In this document: piece by piece, positions 45,908 to 55,669 of the stretch | Position numbering within the stretch: position 1 is the first letter of the stretch | Layout of the letters: each line of letters starts with the position of its first letter | DNA from: Aeoliella straminimaris | GTDB lineage: Bacteria; Planctomycetota; Planctomycetia; Pirellulales; Lacipirellulaceae | Direction of reading: 5' to 3' | Length of the DNA stretch: 64,000 nt | Assembly: GCF_024054565.1 (NCBI RefSeq) | Contig: NZ_JAMXLR010000092.1 | Coordinates: 62,001 to 126,000 of the forward strand | Program-made: the position numbers and the translations under genes | Notes under the pieces: generated by a model | What the model was told of the DNA's origin: nothing | Databases searched by the model: none | Seen by the model: the letters and a program-made list of their open reading frames with translations, nothing else

Positions 45908-47236
45908 CTAGGCGGCTTCGCCCAGTGGCGCGGGGGCCACGGAAATGCCCTGGCTGCTAGCACTCTGTCGAGCGTAGTTGGCTGCTGAGGTCACCAGCAG
46001 AGCATAGCCAAGCGTGGCTCCGACCGAGGCACCAGCGATGGCCGCCAGGTAGGGCAGCCCTGCGACGTAGGCCGCCCCGATGCCCATGCCCACCAGCGCG
46101 GTGCACTGCGTTTCGCGTTTCAGCCGCAGTGCTTGCATGCCGGCGATGTCGAAGGTGGGACTGACCACCTGTGCCAGCACCAGCGAAATCGCCATGGGCG
46201 AAAGCAGCGTGCATACCCAGCCGGCGGCGGTCCACTCGGCGCCGAATACCAGACTGAACAACCAGGGCGCAACGATCGCCACGACCGCGATGGGAGGAGC
46301 CGTTAGCAGGATGGCTCCCTTTGCCGCCGAGCGGAATAGTTCCGGCAGCCGCCCGGCCCGGGCTTCGGCCAGGAAGGTGCGCGAGAAGGAATTGGTAACA
46401 AGCGTCAGTGGCGAAGTGAACACGCGTTGCGCCAGGGCGTACACGCCGGCTGCTTCCAGGTTATACATCGCCGTCAAAAGCAAAGCGGGCGCGTGGATGC
46501 CGAGGTTTGACACCACGGCGGCCGGCACACCGAACACGGCAAACTGGCGATAACGCTGCGCGTATCTCACGAGGGTGCGCACCGCTAGCGGCAATCGCAC
46601 ACTGCCCAAACGCTTGAGTTGGACGCTGCCGTAAATGGCCGCTGCCGCAAAACCGACCGCCTGTCCCGCGGGCAGGCCCAGCAGTGTTGGGCCAATAACG
46701 AGGGGAATTGTCAGATGCGTCCCGGCGGCCACCAGGGCGTAGGTGACTCGCATGCGAGCCAGTTCGCGATATCGAGCTTCGCCCAGCAGAAGTCCTGCAA
46801 CAATCTGATACATGGTAAAGCACAGCACTCCATCGGCCACGAGCGGCACAAGCAATACCCAACTGCTTGCAGATCTTCCATGGTGCAGCATGGCCGTGGC
46901 CAGTTCGCCCAGCACCACACCTGCGACAGTCACGCTCACGGCAGCCACCAATGCGAGCGTCGCCAGCACTCCGGACGCACGCCGACCGGCCGCCAGTGGT
47001 ATGGTCTGGTCGAAACGCAACGTAGCCACAGGGCCCAGCGAACTGATTGCCAGCACGAACAGCGCGTACAGACCGAAGGCCTCGGGCCCGTACAGCCGCG
47101 CCAGCAATGGCGAGATGGCCAGCGTCACCGCGTATCCGGTGGCATGCCCCGATGCCAGGCGAGCCGCCTTGGCGAGGAAGCCGCCCGAGGTTGCGGACCG
47201 CCGGAGGTTTTGGGCAAGCGTCTTCAAGCGGAGCAC
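45908..47236 (-). CDS. Wzx-like polysaccharide flippase
   Basis: The 442-residue protein has about 12 hydrophobic helices with few charges and matches the lipopolysaccharide flippase family (MATE-like Wzx). The conserved first helices ATGYAVTLAISPLLARLYGP and FGLYALFVLAISSLGPVATL are followed by FDQTIPLAAG. It would move the lipid-linked repeat unit across the inner membrane. The start is a GTG at 47236; a second in-frame GTG at 47344 adds 36 residues without features. It faces the Wza-like gene divergently. Confidence 0.82.
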   Translation of the reverse strand: MLRLKTLAQNLRRSATSGGFLAKAARLASGHATGYAVTLAISPLLARLYGPEAFGLYALFVLAISSLGPVATLRFDQTIPLAAGRRASGVLATLALVAAVSVTVAGVVLGELATAMLHHGRSASSWVLLVPLVADGVLCFTMYQIVAGLLLGEARYRELARMRVTYALVAAGTHLTIPLVIGPTLLGLPAGQAVGFAAAAIYGSVQLKRLGSVRLPLAVRTLVRYAQRYRQFAVFGVPAAVVSNLGIHAPALLLTAMYNLEAAGVYALAQRVFTSPLTLVTNSFSRTFLAEARAGRLPELFRSAAKGAILLTAPPIAVVAIVAPWLFSLVFGAEWTAAGWVCTLLSPMAISLVLAQVVSPTFDIAGMQALRLKRETQCTALVGMGIGAAYVAGLPYLAAIAGASVGATLGYALLVTSAANYARQSASSQGISVAPAPLGEAA

Positions 47237-47415
47237 ACTATAGGAGGGCGGGGCAAAGGGCGAATAGTCGTGCACGCCGGGGCAGGAGGTCAAGAGCAAC
47301 TCACTTGGCGGAAGTGCGCAGGTTTGGGGGATCTCTCTTGCCACGTTCTACGGGATTGCTGTACTTACCCGCCCGGTACCCAGATATCCCCCGACCTTAG
47401 CTCGCATCAGAAAAC

Positions 47416-48531
47416 ATGCAGGCAGTTTCTCCTTATTCGCATCTGCTCAACGGCCGCCACGCCGCGCTGCTGAGCGTGGCCGTGCTTGTGCTGGCGACAG
47501 CAGGCTGTTACTCCGGGCACTACCAGGCGGCCAGTCTGCCCTCCGAACTCCGCGCCGAAGCAACGCATGGCGCACCGAACATGTCGTTGGCCAAGCTCTC
47601 GACCATGGTCGGCGGTACCTCGAAACTAGCGCCCGGCGACTTGTTGCATGTCACCGTCCTGAGCGGTCTGGAGGAAGAGGCCACCAGCAAGCCGGCCCGG
47701 GTGGGCGACAACGGGGCGATCAATGTGCCGCTGGTGGGCGCCGTGAGTGTTGCCGGTCTGGACGAACAACAGGCGGCCGAACTCGTACGAGTGGCGGCCA
47801 TCGAGCGTGGAATCTACCGCGACCCCCAGGTAACCGTCAGCGTTGCCAAGCGGGCCGTGAATCAAATCACGGTGCTTGGCGCGGTATCCGAGCCCGGCAC
47901 GCACGAGGTGCCCAAGAGCGCCAGCAATCTGGTGGCAGCCATCGCTGCGGCTGGTGGATTCACCGAAGAAGCAGGCACCGAAGTCGAGGTGCTACGTCAA
48001 CCCAGGAGCATTTTTGCACAGGCTCCATCCAAGTCCGAAGACGGGGACGTCCAGTTGGCGGCCTTCACTTCTCCTCCGCTGAACGCTCCGCATTCGCGGA
48101 CCGAGCGGATCGACCTGGCCAAGCTTGACGACGCACCGGTCGATTTTGGTGTGGGCGACCAGGACGTGGTGATGGTGCATCCGGCGGAGAAACGCGTGAT
48201 CCATGTGGCGGGCCTGGTTCGCCAGCCCAACCAATTTGAAATGCCTCGCGATCAAGACCTGTACGTGCTGGACGCCGTGGCCATGGCCGGAGGCGAGAGC
48301 TCGCCGGTGGCCGACAAGGTGTTCGTCATCCGCCGATTGGAGGGCCAGGTGGAGCCACGCGTCATCGAATTGAGCATGGCGGAGGCCAAAGTGAATGGCG
48401 ACGCCAACCTGCTGCTGGCGCCTGGCGATCTGGTAAGCGTCGAAGCCACTCCACTGACGCACGTCGTCGACACCCTGTCCCAAGTATTCCGCATTACCGC
48501 TGGCGTGGGTGGCAACCTGCTGTCGTTCTAA
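47416..48531 (+). CDS. Wza-like polysaccharide export lipoprotein
   Basis: The 371-residue protein has a lipoprotein signal (LLSVAVLVLATAGC, Cys31) followed by the export domain: LAPGDLLHVTVLSGLEEEAT, GAINVPLVGAVSVAGLDEQQ, and two SLBB-type parts, NQITVLGAVSEPGTHEVPKS and KRVIHVAGLVRQPNQFEM. It ends with VVDTLSQVFRITAGVGG. Such proteins form the outer-membrane pore for polysaccharide export. It starts the plus arm and precedes a Wzc-like kinase by 41 bp. Confidence 0.92.
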   Translation: MQAVSPYSHLLNGRHAALLSVAVLVLATAGCYSGHYQAASLPSELRAEATHGAPNMSLAKLSTMVGGTSKLAPGDLLHVTVLSGLEEEATSKPARVGDNGAINVPLVGAVSVAGLDEQQAAELVRVAAIERGIYRDPQVTVSVAKRAVNQITVLGAVSEPGTHEVPKSASNLVAAIAAAGGFTEEAGTEVEVLRQPRSIFAQAPSKSEDGDVQLAAFTSPPLNAPHSRTERIDLAKLDDAPVDFGVGDQDVVMVHPAEKRVIHVAGLVRQPNQFEMPRDQDLYVLDAVAMAGGESSPVADKVFVIRRLEGQVEPRVIELSMAEAKVNGDANLLLAPGDLVSVEATPLTHVVDTLSQVFRITAGVGGNLLSF

Positions 48532-48572
48532 CCTCTTCCTGCATCTTTTCGCATCGCCGCAGTCGACCTGCC

Positions 48573-50864
48573 ATGACTCACACCGATCAATCGCAGCTAT
48601 CCGTTTCCGCCGCAGGTGGCCGAGAACTGTCTACGGCCGATGTTGTGCATGCGGTCATCCGGCTGTATCGCACGCTCTGCTACCGCCGGCACTTGGTGTT
48701 CGGCTCGATGGCGGTGTGTGCCGCACTCGGTATCGCCTACTACCTGACCGCGCCACGCTACTACGGCTCGGTGGCGGAATTGATGATTAGCGAGCGGAAG
48801 GCCGACGAGCTGACCAGTATGGGCGAGCAGGTGGCCAACGAGAACCTGATGGCCAATCAGCAGAAACTGTTGAGCAGCCCGGTGGTGATTCGCAACGCCA
48901 TTTCCGAACTGCCCGAGCAGTACCTGGTCGACTTGGCCAGCGTTCCGCGGCGTGACTGGGTGGAGGATCTAACGAGCCGGCTGTCGGTTGGCACCAGCCG
49001 TAAAGGCAGCTCGATGGAGGTCCGCTACCGCTCGCGTGATCCCGAGGCCGCCGCTGCAGTGGTGAGTGCCATTGTCGATTCGTATCTGGCCGCCGTGGAG
49101 TACATGCACCAGGGAGTCGCCGACGAAAGCCTGGAACAACGCCGTACCGACCTGCAAACCAATAAGAACCAGATCGAGCAGACGCAAGGAAGGTTACTTG
49201 CCCTGCGACAAGCGGTGGGACACCTGGCAGTTGGCGAGCAGGAAGAAGCCATCGACCCAGTGGTGCAGCGAGCGCTTCAAATGAACGAACGATGGACCGA
49301 GGCGCAAAATCGTCGCGTCGAACTGCAGGCACGACTCGGGGCGTTGAATGCTTCCATCGAGCGGGGCGAAGACGTCCGGCAGCACTTGATCGTGCTGGAG
49401 GAAACGCTAGGACAGCAGATGATGGTGTCATCGCTCGGCATGTCGGCAGACGACCTCACCAACATTCGCGAGCGCGAGCAAGAGAAGGCCGAGGCAGAGC
49501 GTGAGCTCGCCAGTTTGACGCCTTACCTGGGGCCAAAAAACCCTCGCATGATCGAACTGAATGCGAAGATTCGGGGCATCGAGCAATACCTTGCGAATTA
49601 CCGTGCCAGCGCCGGCCAGCGGGTTGCCGGGCTTGCCGGTACCGAACTCGGACCCATGTTGCGGCAGTTGCTCTCGCAATCGGTGCAGCAAGCCGGTTTC
49701 GAAGAGGAAGAGAAACGCAAGGCATTTGTGGCAGCACGGCAGGAAGCAACCCAGCAAAGCAGCAATCTAATACATCTGCGAAACACCGAACGCGAGTTAG
49801 TCAGGCTGGAAAACGAGCACGATGCGCTAATCGAGCAGATCAAGACTACCGAACGGTTTCTGCTGCAGAAGCCCATTCAGGCCATGGTCACCAAGGACCC
49901 GCTGCCCGAGGACCGCCCGGTGTCGCCTCGACTAAAAGTGGTAGGGTTGCTGTCGCTGATCTGCGGACTCACGATTGGTGTCACACTGGCCTACGTACAG
50001 GACGTGCTGGACGATCGCTTCAACTCGCCCGAGGAGCTATCTACGCAACTGGGTGTTCCTGTATTGGGCCTGGTGCAACGACTCGATCCGATTGTCGGCC
50101 AGGGGCTCGAAACGGTGCATACACACGTGCGCCCCAACGACACCGACAGCGAGGCGTTCCGCACCTTGCGAACCTCGCTTGCGCTGTCGACCGATGGCGC
50201 CGAACGCATTTTGATCTCCAGCGCCGAGCCGGGCGACGGCAAGACAACGGTATCGGCCAACCTGGCCGTGGCCTTCGCCCAGGCAGGCAAACGCACATTG
50301 GTCATCGACGCCGACCTGCGCCGGCCGGGAATGACCACGCTGTTGGGACTAAAGGGCAAGCCAGGTGTCACCGATCTGCTTTCCTCGGGCCAGCCGCCCG
50401 CTCAATTGGCGCCGTCGCATGTGGTGCAGACCGACGCCGAACGACTCCACATCATTCCCGCCGGCTTGCGTCGCCCCAACCCGGCCGAACTGCTTGCCAG
50501 CAAGGCGTTCATCGAACTATTGGCCTGGGCCGACTCGAAGTACGACCAAGTGTTGGTCGACTGCCCGCCTGTGCTTGCCGTGAGTGACGCCCAGATAGTC
50601 GGCCGACTGGTCGACGGTGCCGTCCTGGTGGTGCGCCCCGACAAAAATCACCGTCGCCTGGTGGCTCGGGCCTGCGAGAACTTCCGTTCAACCGGCAGCC
50701 AGGTTCTCGGCGTCGTGGCGAACGATGTCAGCGACATGCATGGCTCCGGCTATGGCTATGGATACGGCTACAGCTACCAGGCCGATGAAGAACTTGACTC
50801 CATCGACGAGGTTTCTGCAGTTGATGTTTCCGTTTCCACCGACGAGCCCCGCCAGGCCGCTTGA
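48573..50864 (+). CDS. Wzc-like polysaccharide co-polymerase / tyrosine autokinase
   Basis: The 763-residue protein has two membrane helices (near residues 35-60 and 450-470) around a long coiled-coil periplasmic domain with a Wzz-type start. The cytoplasmic BY-kinase part has Walker A SSAEPGDGKTTVSANLAVAF, Walker A' LVIDADLRRPG, and Walker B LVDCPPVLAV. It ends in a tyrosine cluster GYGYGYGYSYQ, the autophosphorylation tail. It controls chain length and export with the Wza-like protein. Spacing of 41 bp suggests one operon. Confidence 0.93.
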   Translation: MTHTDQSQLSVSAAGGRELSTADVVHAVIRLYRTLCYRRHLVFGSMAVCAALGIAYYLTAPRYYGSVAELMISERKADELTSMGEQVANENLMANQQKLLSSPVVIRNAISELPEQYLVDLASVPRRDWVEDLTSRLSVGTSRKGSSMEVRYRSRDPEAAAAVVSAIVDSYLAAVEYMHQGVADESLEQRRTDLQTNKNQIEQTQGRLLALRQAVGHLAVGEQEEAIDPVVQRALQMNERWTEAQNRRVELQARLGALNASIERGEDVRQHLIVLEETLGQQMMVSSLGMSADDLTNIREREQEKAEAERELASLTPYLGPKNPRMIELNAKIRGIEQYLANYRASAGQRVAGLAGTELGPMLRQLLSQSVQQAGFEEEEKRKAFVAARQEATQQSSNLIHLRNTERELVRLENEHDALIEQIKTTERFLLQKPIQAMVTKDPLPEDRPVSPRLKVVGLLSLICGLTIGVTLAYVQDVLDDRFNSPEELSTQLGVPVLGLVQRLDPIVGQGLETVHTHVRPNDTDSEAFRTLRTSLALSTDGAERILISSAEPGDGKTTVSANLAVAFAQAGKRTLVIDADLRRPGMTTLLGLKGKPGVTDLLSSGQPPAQLAPSHVVQTDAERLHIIPAGLRRPNPAELLASKAFIELLAWADSKYDQVLVDCPPVLAVSDAQIVGRLVDGAVLVVRPDKNHRRLVARACENFRSTGSQVLGVVANDVSDMHGSGYGYGYGYSYQADEELDSIDEVSAVDVSVSTDEPRQAA

Positions 50865-50894
50865 TTGAAGATTCCCTGTCATCTTTCCGTTGCC

Positions 50895-53591
50895 ATGTTT
50901 CACCGTAGTACAACGAGCCGCTTTTCGCCTGCCGCGCTGATGGGGCAATGGCGGTGGGAGGTCGCACTTCCCAAGTTGGTGGATCTCGCGTTGGGGGCAT
51001 TGTTCATCCTGGCGCCGCTGTTCTGGGGCGGGCGGGGCGAGATTGCCCGTGCGGTGTACGCTACGTTGGTCGCGATTGCTGCGATGGCCTGGCTGGCAAA
51101 CGCCTGGCTGGCCGGCCGCGGTGGGTGGCGTTGGACCCCCGTTTATTGGATTCCAGTCGCGGCCATTGCCTGGGTGGTGCTGCAGTTGGTACCACTACCG
51201 GCGGCGGTGGTTGGCTGGCTCGCACCCCGCAACGCCGAATTAATGCCGCTGTGGCAGGGCGATTCGCCTCTGGCCGACTTTGGTCTTGGATCCTGGCACA
51301 CCTTGTCGCTCAATCCCACCGAAGGGCAGATCTCGCTGGCGATGCTGCTCGTCTACACCCTGTTGACGGTGCTGCTCGTCGATCGCTTGCACAGCCGCGA
51401 GAAGGTCGACGAACTTCTGCGGTGGCTGGGCGTCTCCGCCATCGTGATGGCAGTGCTCGGCGTGTTGCAGTATCTGACTTCCGACGGGTTGTACTTTTGG
51501 GTGTACGAATATCCGTTCCGCCGTAGCGACGACTACGCCGTGGGCGCTTTCATGAATCACAATCACTTTGCCAGTTTCGTGGCCATGGGCGCAACAGCCA
51601 TCGCCTACCAACTGGTACGGGTCGCACCTCAGCCAGTCACCAGATCGAGTGCCTCGATGCGGCCCGCACAACGTACTTCGGCTGACTACCTGGCCCTGGG
51701 ATGGGCCTGTGGCCTGGGCGTGGTGGCCCTCGCCTTAGTGCTGTCGGGGTCGCGTGGGGGTTTGCTGGCCGCGACGGTTGGTGTCGCGGTGATCCTGTTG
51801 GTTTACTGGCGAAAACGCTTGTTCGGTGGGCGGCAATTGATCTACACACTGGTCGTCGCCGGACTGTTGGGTGCCGGAATGCTGTTGTTCGGAGCCGAAC
51901 AGCTTACCAGGCGGCTGGAAACGGTAACGTCCGGCTCCATGCAGCAACTCGACGAACTGGGTGCCCGTCGTGCCATCTGGTCGGCCAACTTGCGAGCTAT
52001 TGCCGATGGTTGGTTCACCGGCTCAGGCGCCGGCACGCATCAGGACATCTACTCCCCGTACATCGACCAGCCATCCTCCAAAGTGTTTTCCCACGCCGAG
52101 AATGGGTACCTGCAAATCGCCACCGAATTGGGCTTGCCCGGAGTGGCACTGCTGGTTGCCGTCTTCGTGTACGTGGTGCGTTGGACCAGGATGGCCTGGC
52201 GGCGTTGCGAATCGCGGGAACACCTGGCCTGCTTGGGCGCTGTGTTGGCTGCTCTGGCGATCAGTGCCGCGCACAACCTGGTCGACTTCGTGTGGTTTAT
52301 TCCAGCTACAATGACCATGGCATTGGCATGCCTGTTAGTGCTTCGCCGCCTGGCGGTGGGAAGCGAGCGAGACCTCGTGTCGCAGAGCCCGCCCTACGAA
52401 TTGGCGGTCGCGACCGGAGTAGCAATCGTTTACCTGGCCATTACCCTCGCGCCGCCGGCGATGGCAAGTCCTGCCTTCACGCAGTATCGTCGATTGGCGG
52501 CCATTCAACAGCTCGGCCTGTCCGACACGATGGACCAGTTTGCGAAAACCGGCGACACCAGCAGCTTTATCGATCACCAGGCGGCTGTGATGGCCAGGTA
52601 CGACGCGCTGCGTGCAGCGTTGGCACGAAATCCGCGATCGGGCGAAGCTCATCTGCGGCTGGCCCGCACGTGCTTGCAGTTATTCGACGCGCGAACCGAA
52701 CAGCGTGAGAATCGGATGGAACTGGGGCAGATTCAATCCGCCGTGGCGAGTGGCGGATTCACTTCCGCCGAACAATTGCAGGAGTGGCTCCGTCGCGCGG
52801 TGGGCGACGACGTTCCGCTACTGCAGGCCGCCCGCTACCACGCCTTGGAGTCGATTCGCTACGCGCCACTGCAAGCGGGAGGCTATGTCTGGTTGTCGAA
52901 GGTCGATTTCCTCGACAATCCCTCCTCGCCTCGCAACGAACAATTGCTTGCGCAGGCGCAACGACTATGTCCCGAAGACGGCGACCTGCTGTTCGAGATA
53001 GGTTTGCAACACTTCGTCGACGGGCGTGCCGATACCGGCCGGCAATGCTGGGTCCAGTCGTTCCAGCGGCCAGGTCAGCATCGTCTGCAGGTGGTGGCGA
53101 CCTGGGCTGGCAAGATGCCAGTCGATATGTTCCTCGAGGAGTTTCAGGCAGATTGGAGTACGCTTCCCGCCATTTGGCAGCGATATGCCGCGGTGGGCGA
53201 CCGGCAGCAACTGGAATATCTGCTCGACTATGCTTCCCGGCTGGCCGATACCTATGAGCCCCAACGGGGCGAGATGCCGATCGCCTATGTCTGGAAGTCG
53301 TTAGGCCAGATGTATGCCGACATCGGCAACACCGATCAGCAACTGGTTTGCCTCCGTCGGGCGGTGGACGCCAACGGCACCTTGCTGCCGGTCCGCCGCA
53401 GCTATGCCCTGGCGCTGTTCCACGCCGAGAAGTATTCCGAGGCAGAACCTCACCTTCGCTGGTGTCTGGCTCGAGATTCGTCGGACAAGGGAATTCGCAA
53501 GCTGCTGGAGGAGTCGGCCGCTGCACGCCACAAGCAGGCGACCAATCCGTTTACGCCCTCCCGGCGTTTTAAGTTCCGTCACGTTCAATAG
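50895..53591 (+). CDS. Wzy_C/O-antigen ligase-domain membrane protein with C-terminal TPR-like region
   Basis: The 898-residue protein has an N-terminal membrane part of about 12 helices with the ligase/polymerase features AVGAFMNHNHFASFVAMGAT, SGSRGGLLAATVGVAV and GSGAGTHQDIYS then SHAENGYLQIATELGLPGVA. A soluble region of about 400 residues follows with helix pairs such as AALARNPRSGEAHLRLARTC and LARDSSDKGIRKLLEESAA, read as TPR-like. The ATG at 50895 is preferred to TTG at 50865. It lies 30 bp after the Wzc-like gene. Polymerase or ligase role cannot be told apart. Confidence 0.85.
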   Translation: MFHRSTTSRFSPAALMGQWRWEVALPKLVDLALGALFILAPLFWGGRGEIARAVYATLVAIAAMAWLANAWLAGRGGWRWTPVYWIPVAAIAWVVLQLVPLPAAVVGWLAPRNAELMPLWQGDSPLADFGLGSWHTLSLNPTEGQISLAMLLVYTLLTVLLVDRLHSREKVDELLRWLGVSAIVMAVLGVLQYLTSDGLYFWVYEYPFRRSDDYAVGAFMNHNHFASFVAMGATAIAYQLVRVAPQPVTRSSASMRPAQRTSADYLALGWACGLGVVALALVLSGSRGGLLAATVGVAVILLVYWRKRLFGGRQLIYTLVVAGLLGAGMLLFGAEQLTRRLETVTSGSMQQLDELGARRAIWSANLRAIADGWFTGSGAGTHQDIYSPYIDQPSSKVFSHAENGYLQIATELGLPGVALLVAVFVYVVRWTRMAWRRCESREHLACLGAVLAALAISAAHNLVDFVWFIPATMTMALACLLVLRRLAVGSERDLVSQSPPYELAVATGVAIVYLAITLAPPAMASPAFTQYRRLAAIQQLGLSDTMDQFAKTGDTSSFIDHQAAVMARYDALRAALARNPRSGEAHLRLARTCLQLFDARTEQRENRMELGQIQSAVASGGFTSAEQLQEWLRRAVGDDVPLLQAARYHALESIRYAPLQAGGYVWLSKVDFLDNPSSPRNEQLLAQAQRLCPEDGDLLFEIGLQHFVDGRADTGRQCWVQSFQRPGQHRLQVVATWAGKMPVDMFLEEFQADWSTLPAIWQRYAAVGDRQQLEYLLDYASRLADTYEPQRGEMPIAYVWKSLGQMYADIGNTDQQLVCLRRAVDANGTLLPVRRSYALALFHAEKYSEAEPHLRWCLARDSSDKGIRKLLEESAAARHKQATNPFTPSRRFKFRHVQ

Positions 53592-53607
53592 CTCACCCGT
53601 TGCATCC

Positions 53608-55485
53608 ATGTCGCGTCGCGCCGTCCGCAATTCGAAACGTACCAGGGCGTTCCAGTTGGTTCTCGCCAACGGCATGCTGATGCCCGCAATGGTGCTGGCG
53701 TACGTGGCGGCTTTTTGCTTGCGTTTTGATGGCTATCCGGCCAGCGAATTTGCCGCGCTGATGTGGTGGTCGATGCCGTGGGTCGTGGCGGCCAAGATGA
53801 TCAGCTCCTCCTGGTTTCATATCTACGACGGCTGGCACCGGTACGTAACTTTTCACGATCTGGGCGCCATTGCCAAGGCCATCACCTGCGGCACCGTGGG
53901 GGTCGTGATGATCGACTCGTTCCTGGTTCCCGAGTATGCCATTCCTCGCAGTGTCATGCTGATGGACTGGGGCGTCTCGCTGGGCCTCGTGGGCGCGCTT
54001 CGCGCGATGCCACGCGTGTGGCGCGGGATGCAACTGCGATGGCAGCATGCCGAGTCCAGCTACCGGGTGCTGATTGTGGGGGCCAACGATTCAGGCGAAG
54101 CACTGCTCCGTGCAGTCCATCGCAACTCACGACTCCGGTACGAGGTGGTCGGATTTGTCGACAATCGTTCTCACCTGGTCGGGCGACGCATCGCTGGTGT
54201 CCCCGTGCTCGGTGCTCTGGACAACGTGGCCGAGCTGGTGAAGCGGTACGACGTGGCCGAGGTGCTCATCCACTCCGGAGAGCTCTCGGGCAAGACCGTG
54301 CGTTCGCTGATGGAGACCGCCGGAGCCGAAGGATTCCTGGTGAATGTGCTGCCCAGCTACGAACAACTGCTCGGCGGCAAGGTGAGCGTCCAGCCTCGCG
54401 CCGTGGCGATCGAAGATCTGTTGCGACGCGACTCGGTGCATCTCGACAAGGCTGCCATTCGCGATTGGCTCGCCGGCAGGGTGGTGCTGGTCACAGGCTC
54501 GGCCGGCAGCATCGGATCGGAGATCTGTCGACAATTGCTCGCACTCAATCCAGCCAAGTTGGTGCTAGTCGATCGTTCGGAGACCGGGCAGTTCTTCCTC
54601 GAACGCGAATTGCAGCGTCTGGCGTCCGACGTGGCGATCGAGCCCGTCTTGGCCGACCTGCTGGACTACGAGCGGATCGACAGTGTCTTTCGTGCGCACC
54701 GTCCTGATATTGTGTTCCACGCCGCGGCCTACAAACACGTGCCACTCATGGAGTCGCATCCCGGCGAGGCCATCAAGAATATTGTCCTGGCCACCCGGAA
54801 CCTGGTCGACCTGGCCGAGGAACACCGCGCGCATGGCTTTGTGATGATCTCCACCGACAAGGCGGTGAATCCTACCAGCGTAATGGGCAGTTGTAAGCAA
54901 TTGGCCGAGCGTTACGTGCAGGCTAAGGCCGCAACGTCGAAGTGCCGGTTCATCACGGTGCGGTTTGGTAACGTGCTCGACTCGGCGGGCAGTGTGGTTC
55001 CCGTGTTCCGCGAGCAAATTGCCCGCGGCGGTCCGATCACGGTTACGCACCCTGAGATCATTCGATTCTTCATGATGATTCCCGAGGCAGCCCAGCTAGT
55101 CATCCAGGCCGGCACCATGGGGCAGGGGGGCGAGATATTCGTCCTCGACATGGGAGAGCCGGTGAAGATTGTCGACCTGGCGCGAGACATGATCCGCCTG
55201 TCGGGGCTTCGTGAAGGGGAAGACATCGAAATCGAGTTCACTGGACTCCGCCCCGGCGAAAAGCTGTTCGAAGAACTCTATGGTGAGCACGAAACGCACC
55301 GTCCCACGGCGCATGCCAAGATCATGGTGGCCAATAGCCAGGATTGGCAGATTCTACAGGTGATTGGCGACATCAATCACTTGGAGCGGATGGTCAACGA
55401 CCAACCAGCGCGAGTGCGAGACGCCCTATCGCGGGTGGTTCCGTTGTACGAAACGCCGGCTGCCTCGACTCGGGAAGCAGCCTAG
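53608..55485 (+). CDS. CapD/WbpM-type nucleotide-sugar 4,6-dehydratase (membrane)
   Basis: The 625-residue protein has about four N-terminal membrane helices and two Rossmann-type domains. The first is a sensor-like domain with VLIVGANDSGEALLRAVHRN. The catalytic one has VLVTGSAGSIGSEICRQLL and ISTDKAVNPTSVMGSCKQLA. The usual Tyr of the YxxxK pair is Met here, as in WbpM-type large dehydratases. These produce a 4-keto-6-deoxy sugar from UDP-GlcNAc. The N-terminal ATG at 53608 begins a basic stretch before the first helix. It ends the plus arm of the polysaccharide locus, 16 bp after the polymerase-like gene. Confidence 0.92.
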   Translation: MSRRAVRNSKRTRAFQLVLANGMLMPAMVLAYVAAFCLRFDGYPASEFAALMWWSMPWVVAAKMISSSWFHIYDGWHRYVTFHDLGAIAKAITCGTVGVVMIDSFLVPEYAIPRSVMLMDWGVSLGLVGALRAMPRVWRGMQLRWQHAESSYRVLIVGANDSGEALLRAVHRNSRLRYEVVGFVDNRSHLVGRRIAGVPVLGALDNVAELVKRYDVAEVLIHSGELSGKTVRSLMETAGAEGFLVNVLPSYEQLLGGKVSVQPRAVAIEDLLRRDSVHLDKAAIRDWLAGRVVLVTGSAGSIGSEICRQLLALNPAKLVLVDRSETGQFFLERELQRLASDVAIEPVLADLLDYERIDSVFRAHRPDIVFHAAAYKHVPLMESHPGEAIKNIVLATRNLVDLAEEHRAHGFVMISTDKAVNPTSVMGSCKQLAERYVQAKAATSKCRFITVRFGNVLDSAGSVVPVFREQIARGGPITVTHPEIIRFFMMIPEAAQLVIQAGTMGQGGEIFVLDMGEPVKIVDLARDMIRLSGLREGEDIEIEFTGLRPGEKLFEELYGEHETHRPTAHAKIMVANSQDWQILQVIGDINHLERMVNDQPARVRDALSRVVPLYETPAASTREAA

Positions 55486-55669
55486 ACTGTCGCTCGCGGC
55501 AGCTATGTTTCAGGCAAATTCGTCGCAACATGTCCCGTGGTAACTTACTGCGGCCCTCTCGCCCAATAAGTTTGGCGCGCCAATTGCAACTTCTCCATGC
55601 TACGCCGGCAAACGGGCATCTGTTGCTCGTCCGGCGCTCGAATAGAACAAGAGAAGTGAGGTAGTTGCC

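Noticed and set aside
47237..47415. Inverted GGGGGAT...ATCCCCC pair between the two arms of the polysaccharide locus as an operator
   Set aside because: The matching part is only about 7 bp on each side and about 50 bp apart, so it could be chance; I could not place promoters there.
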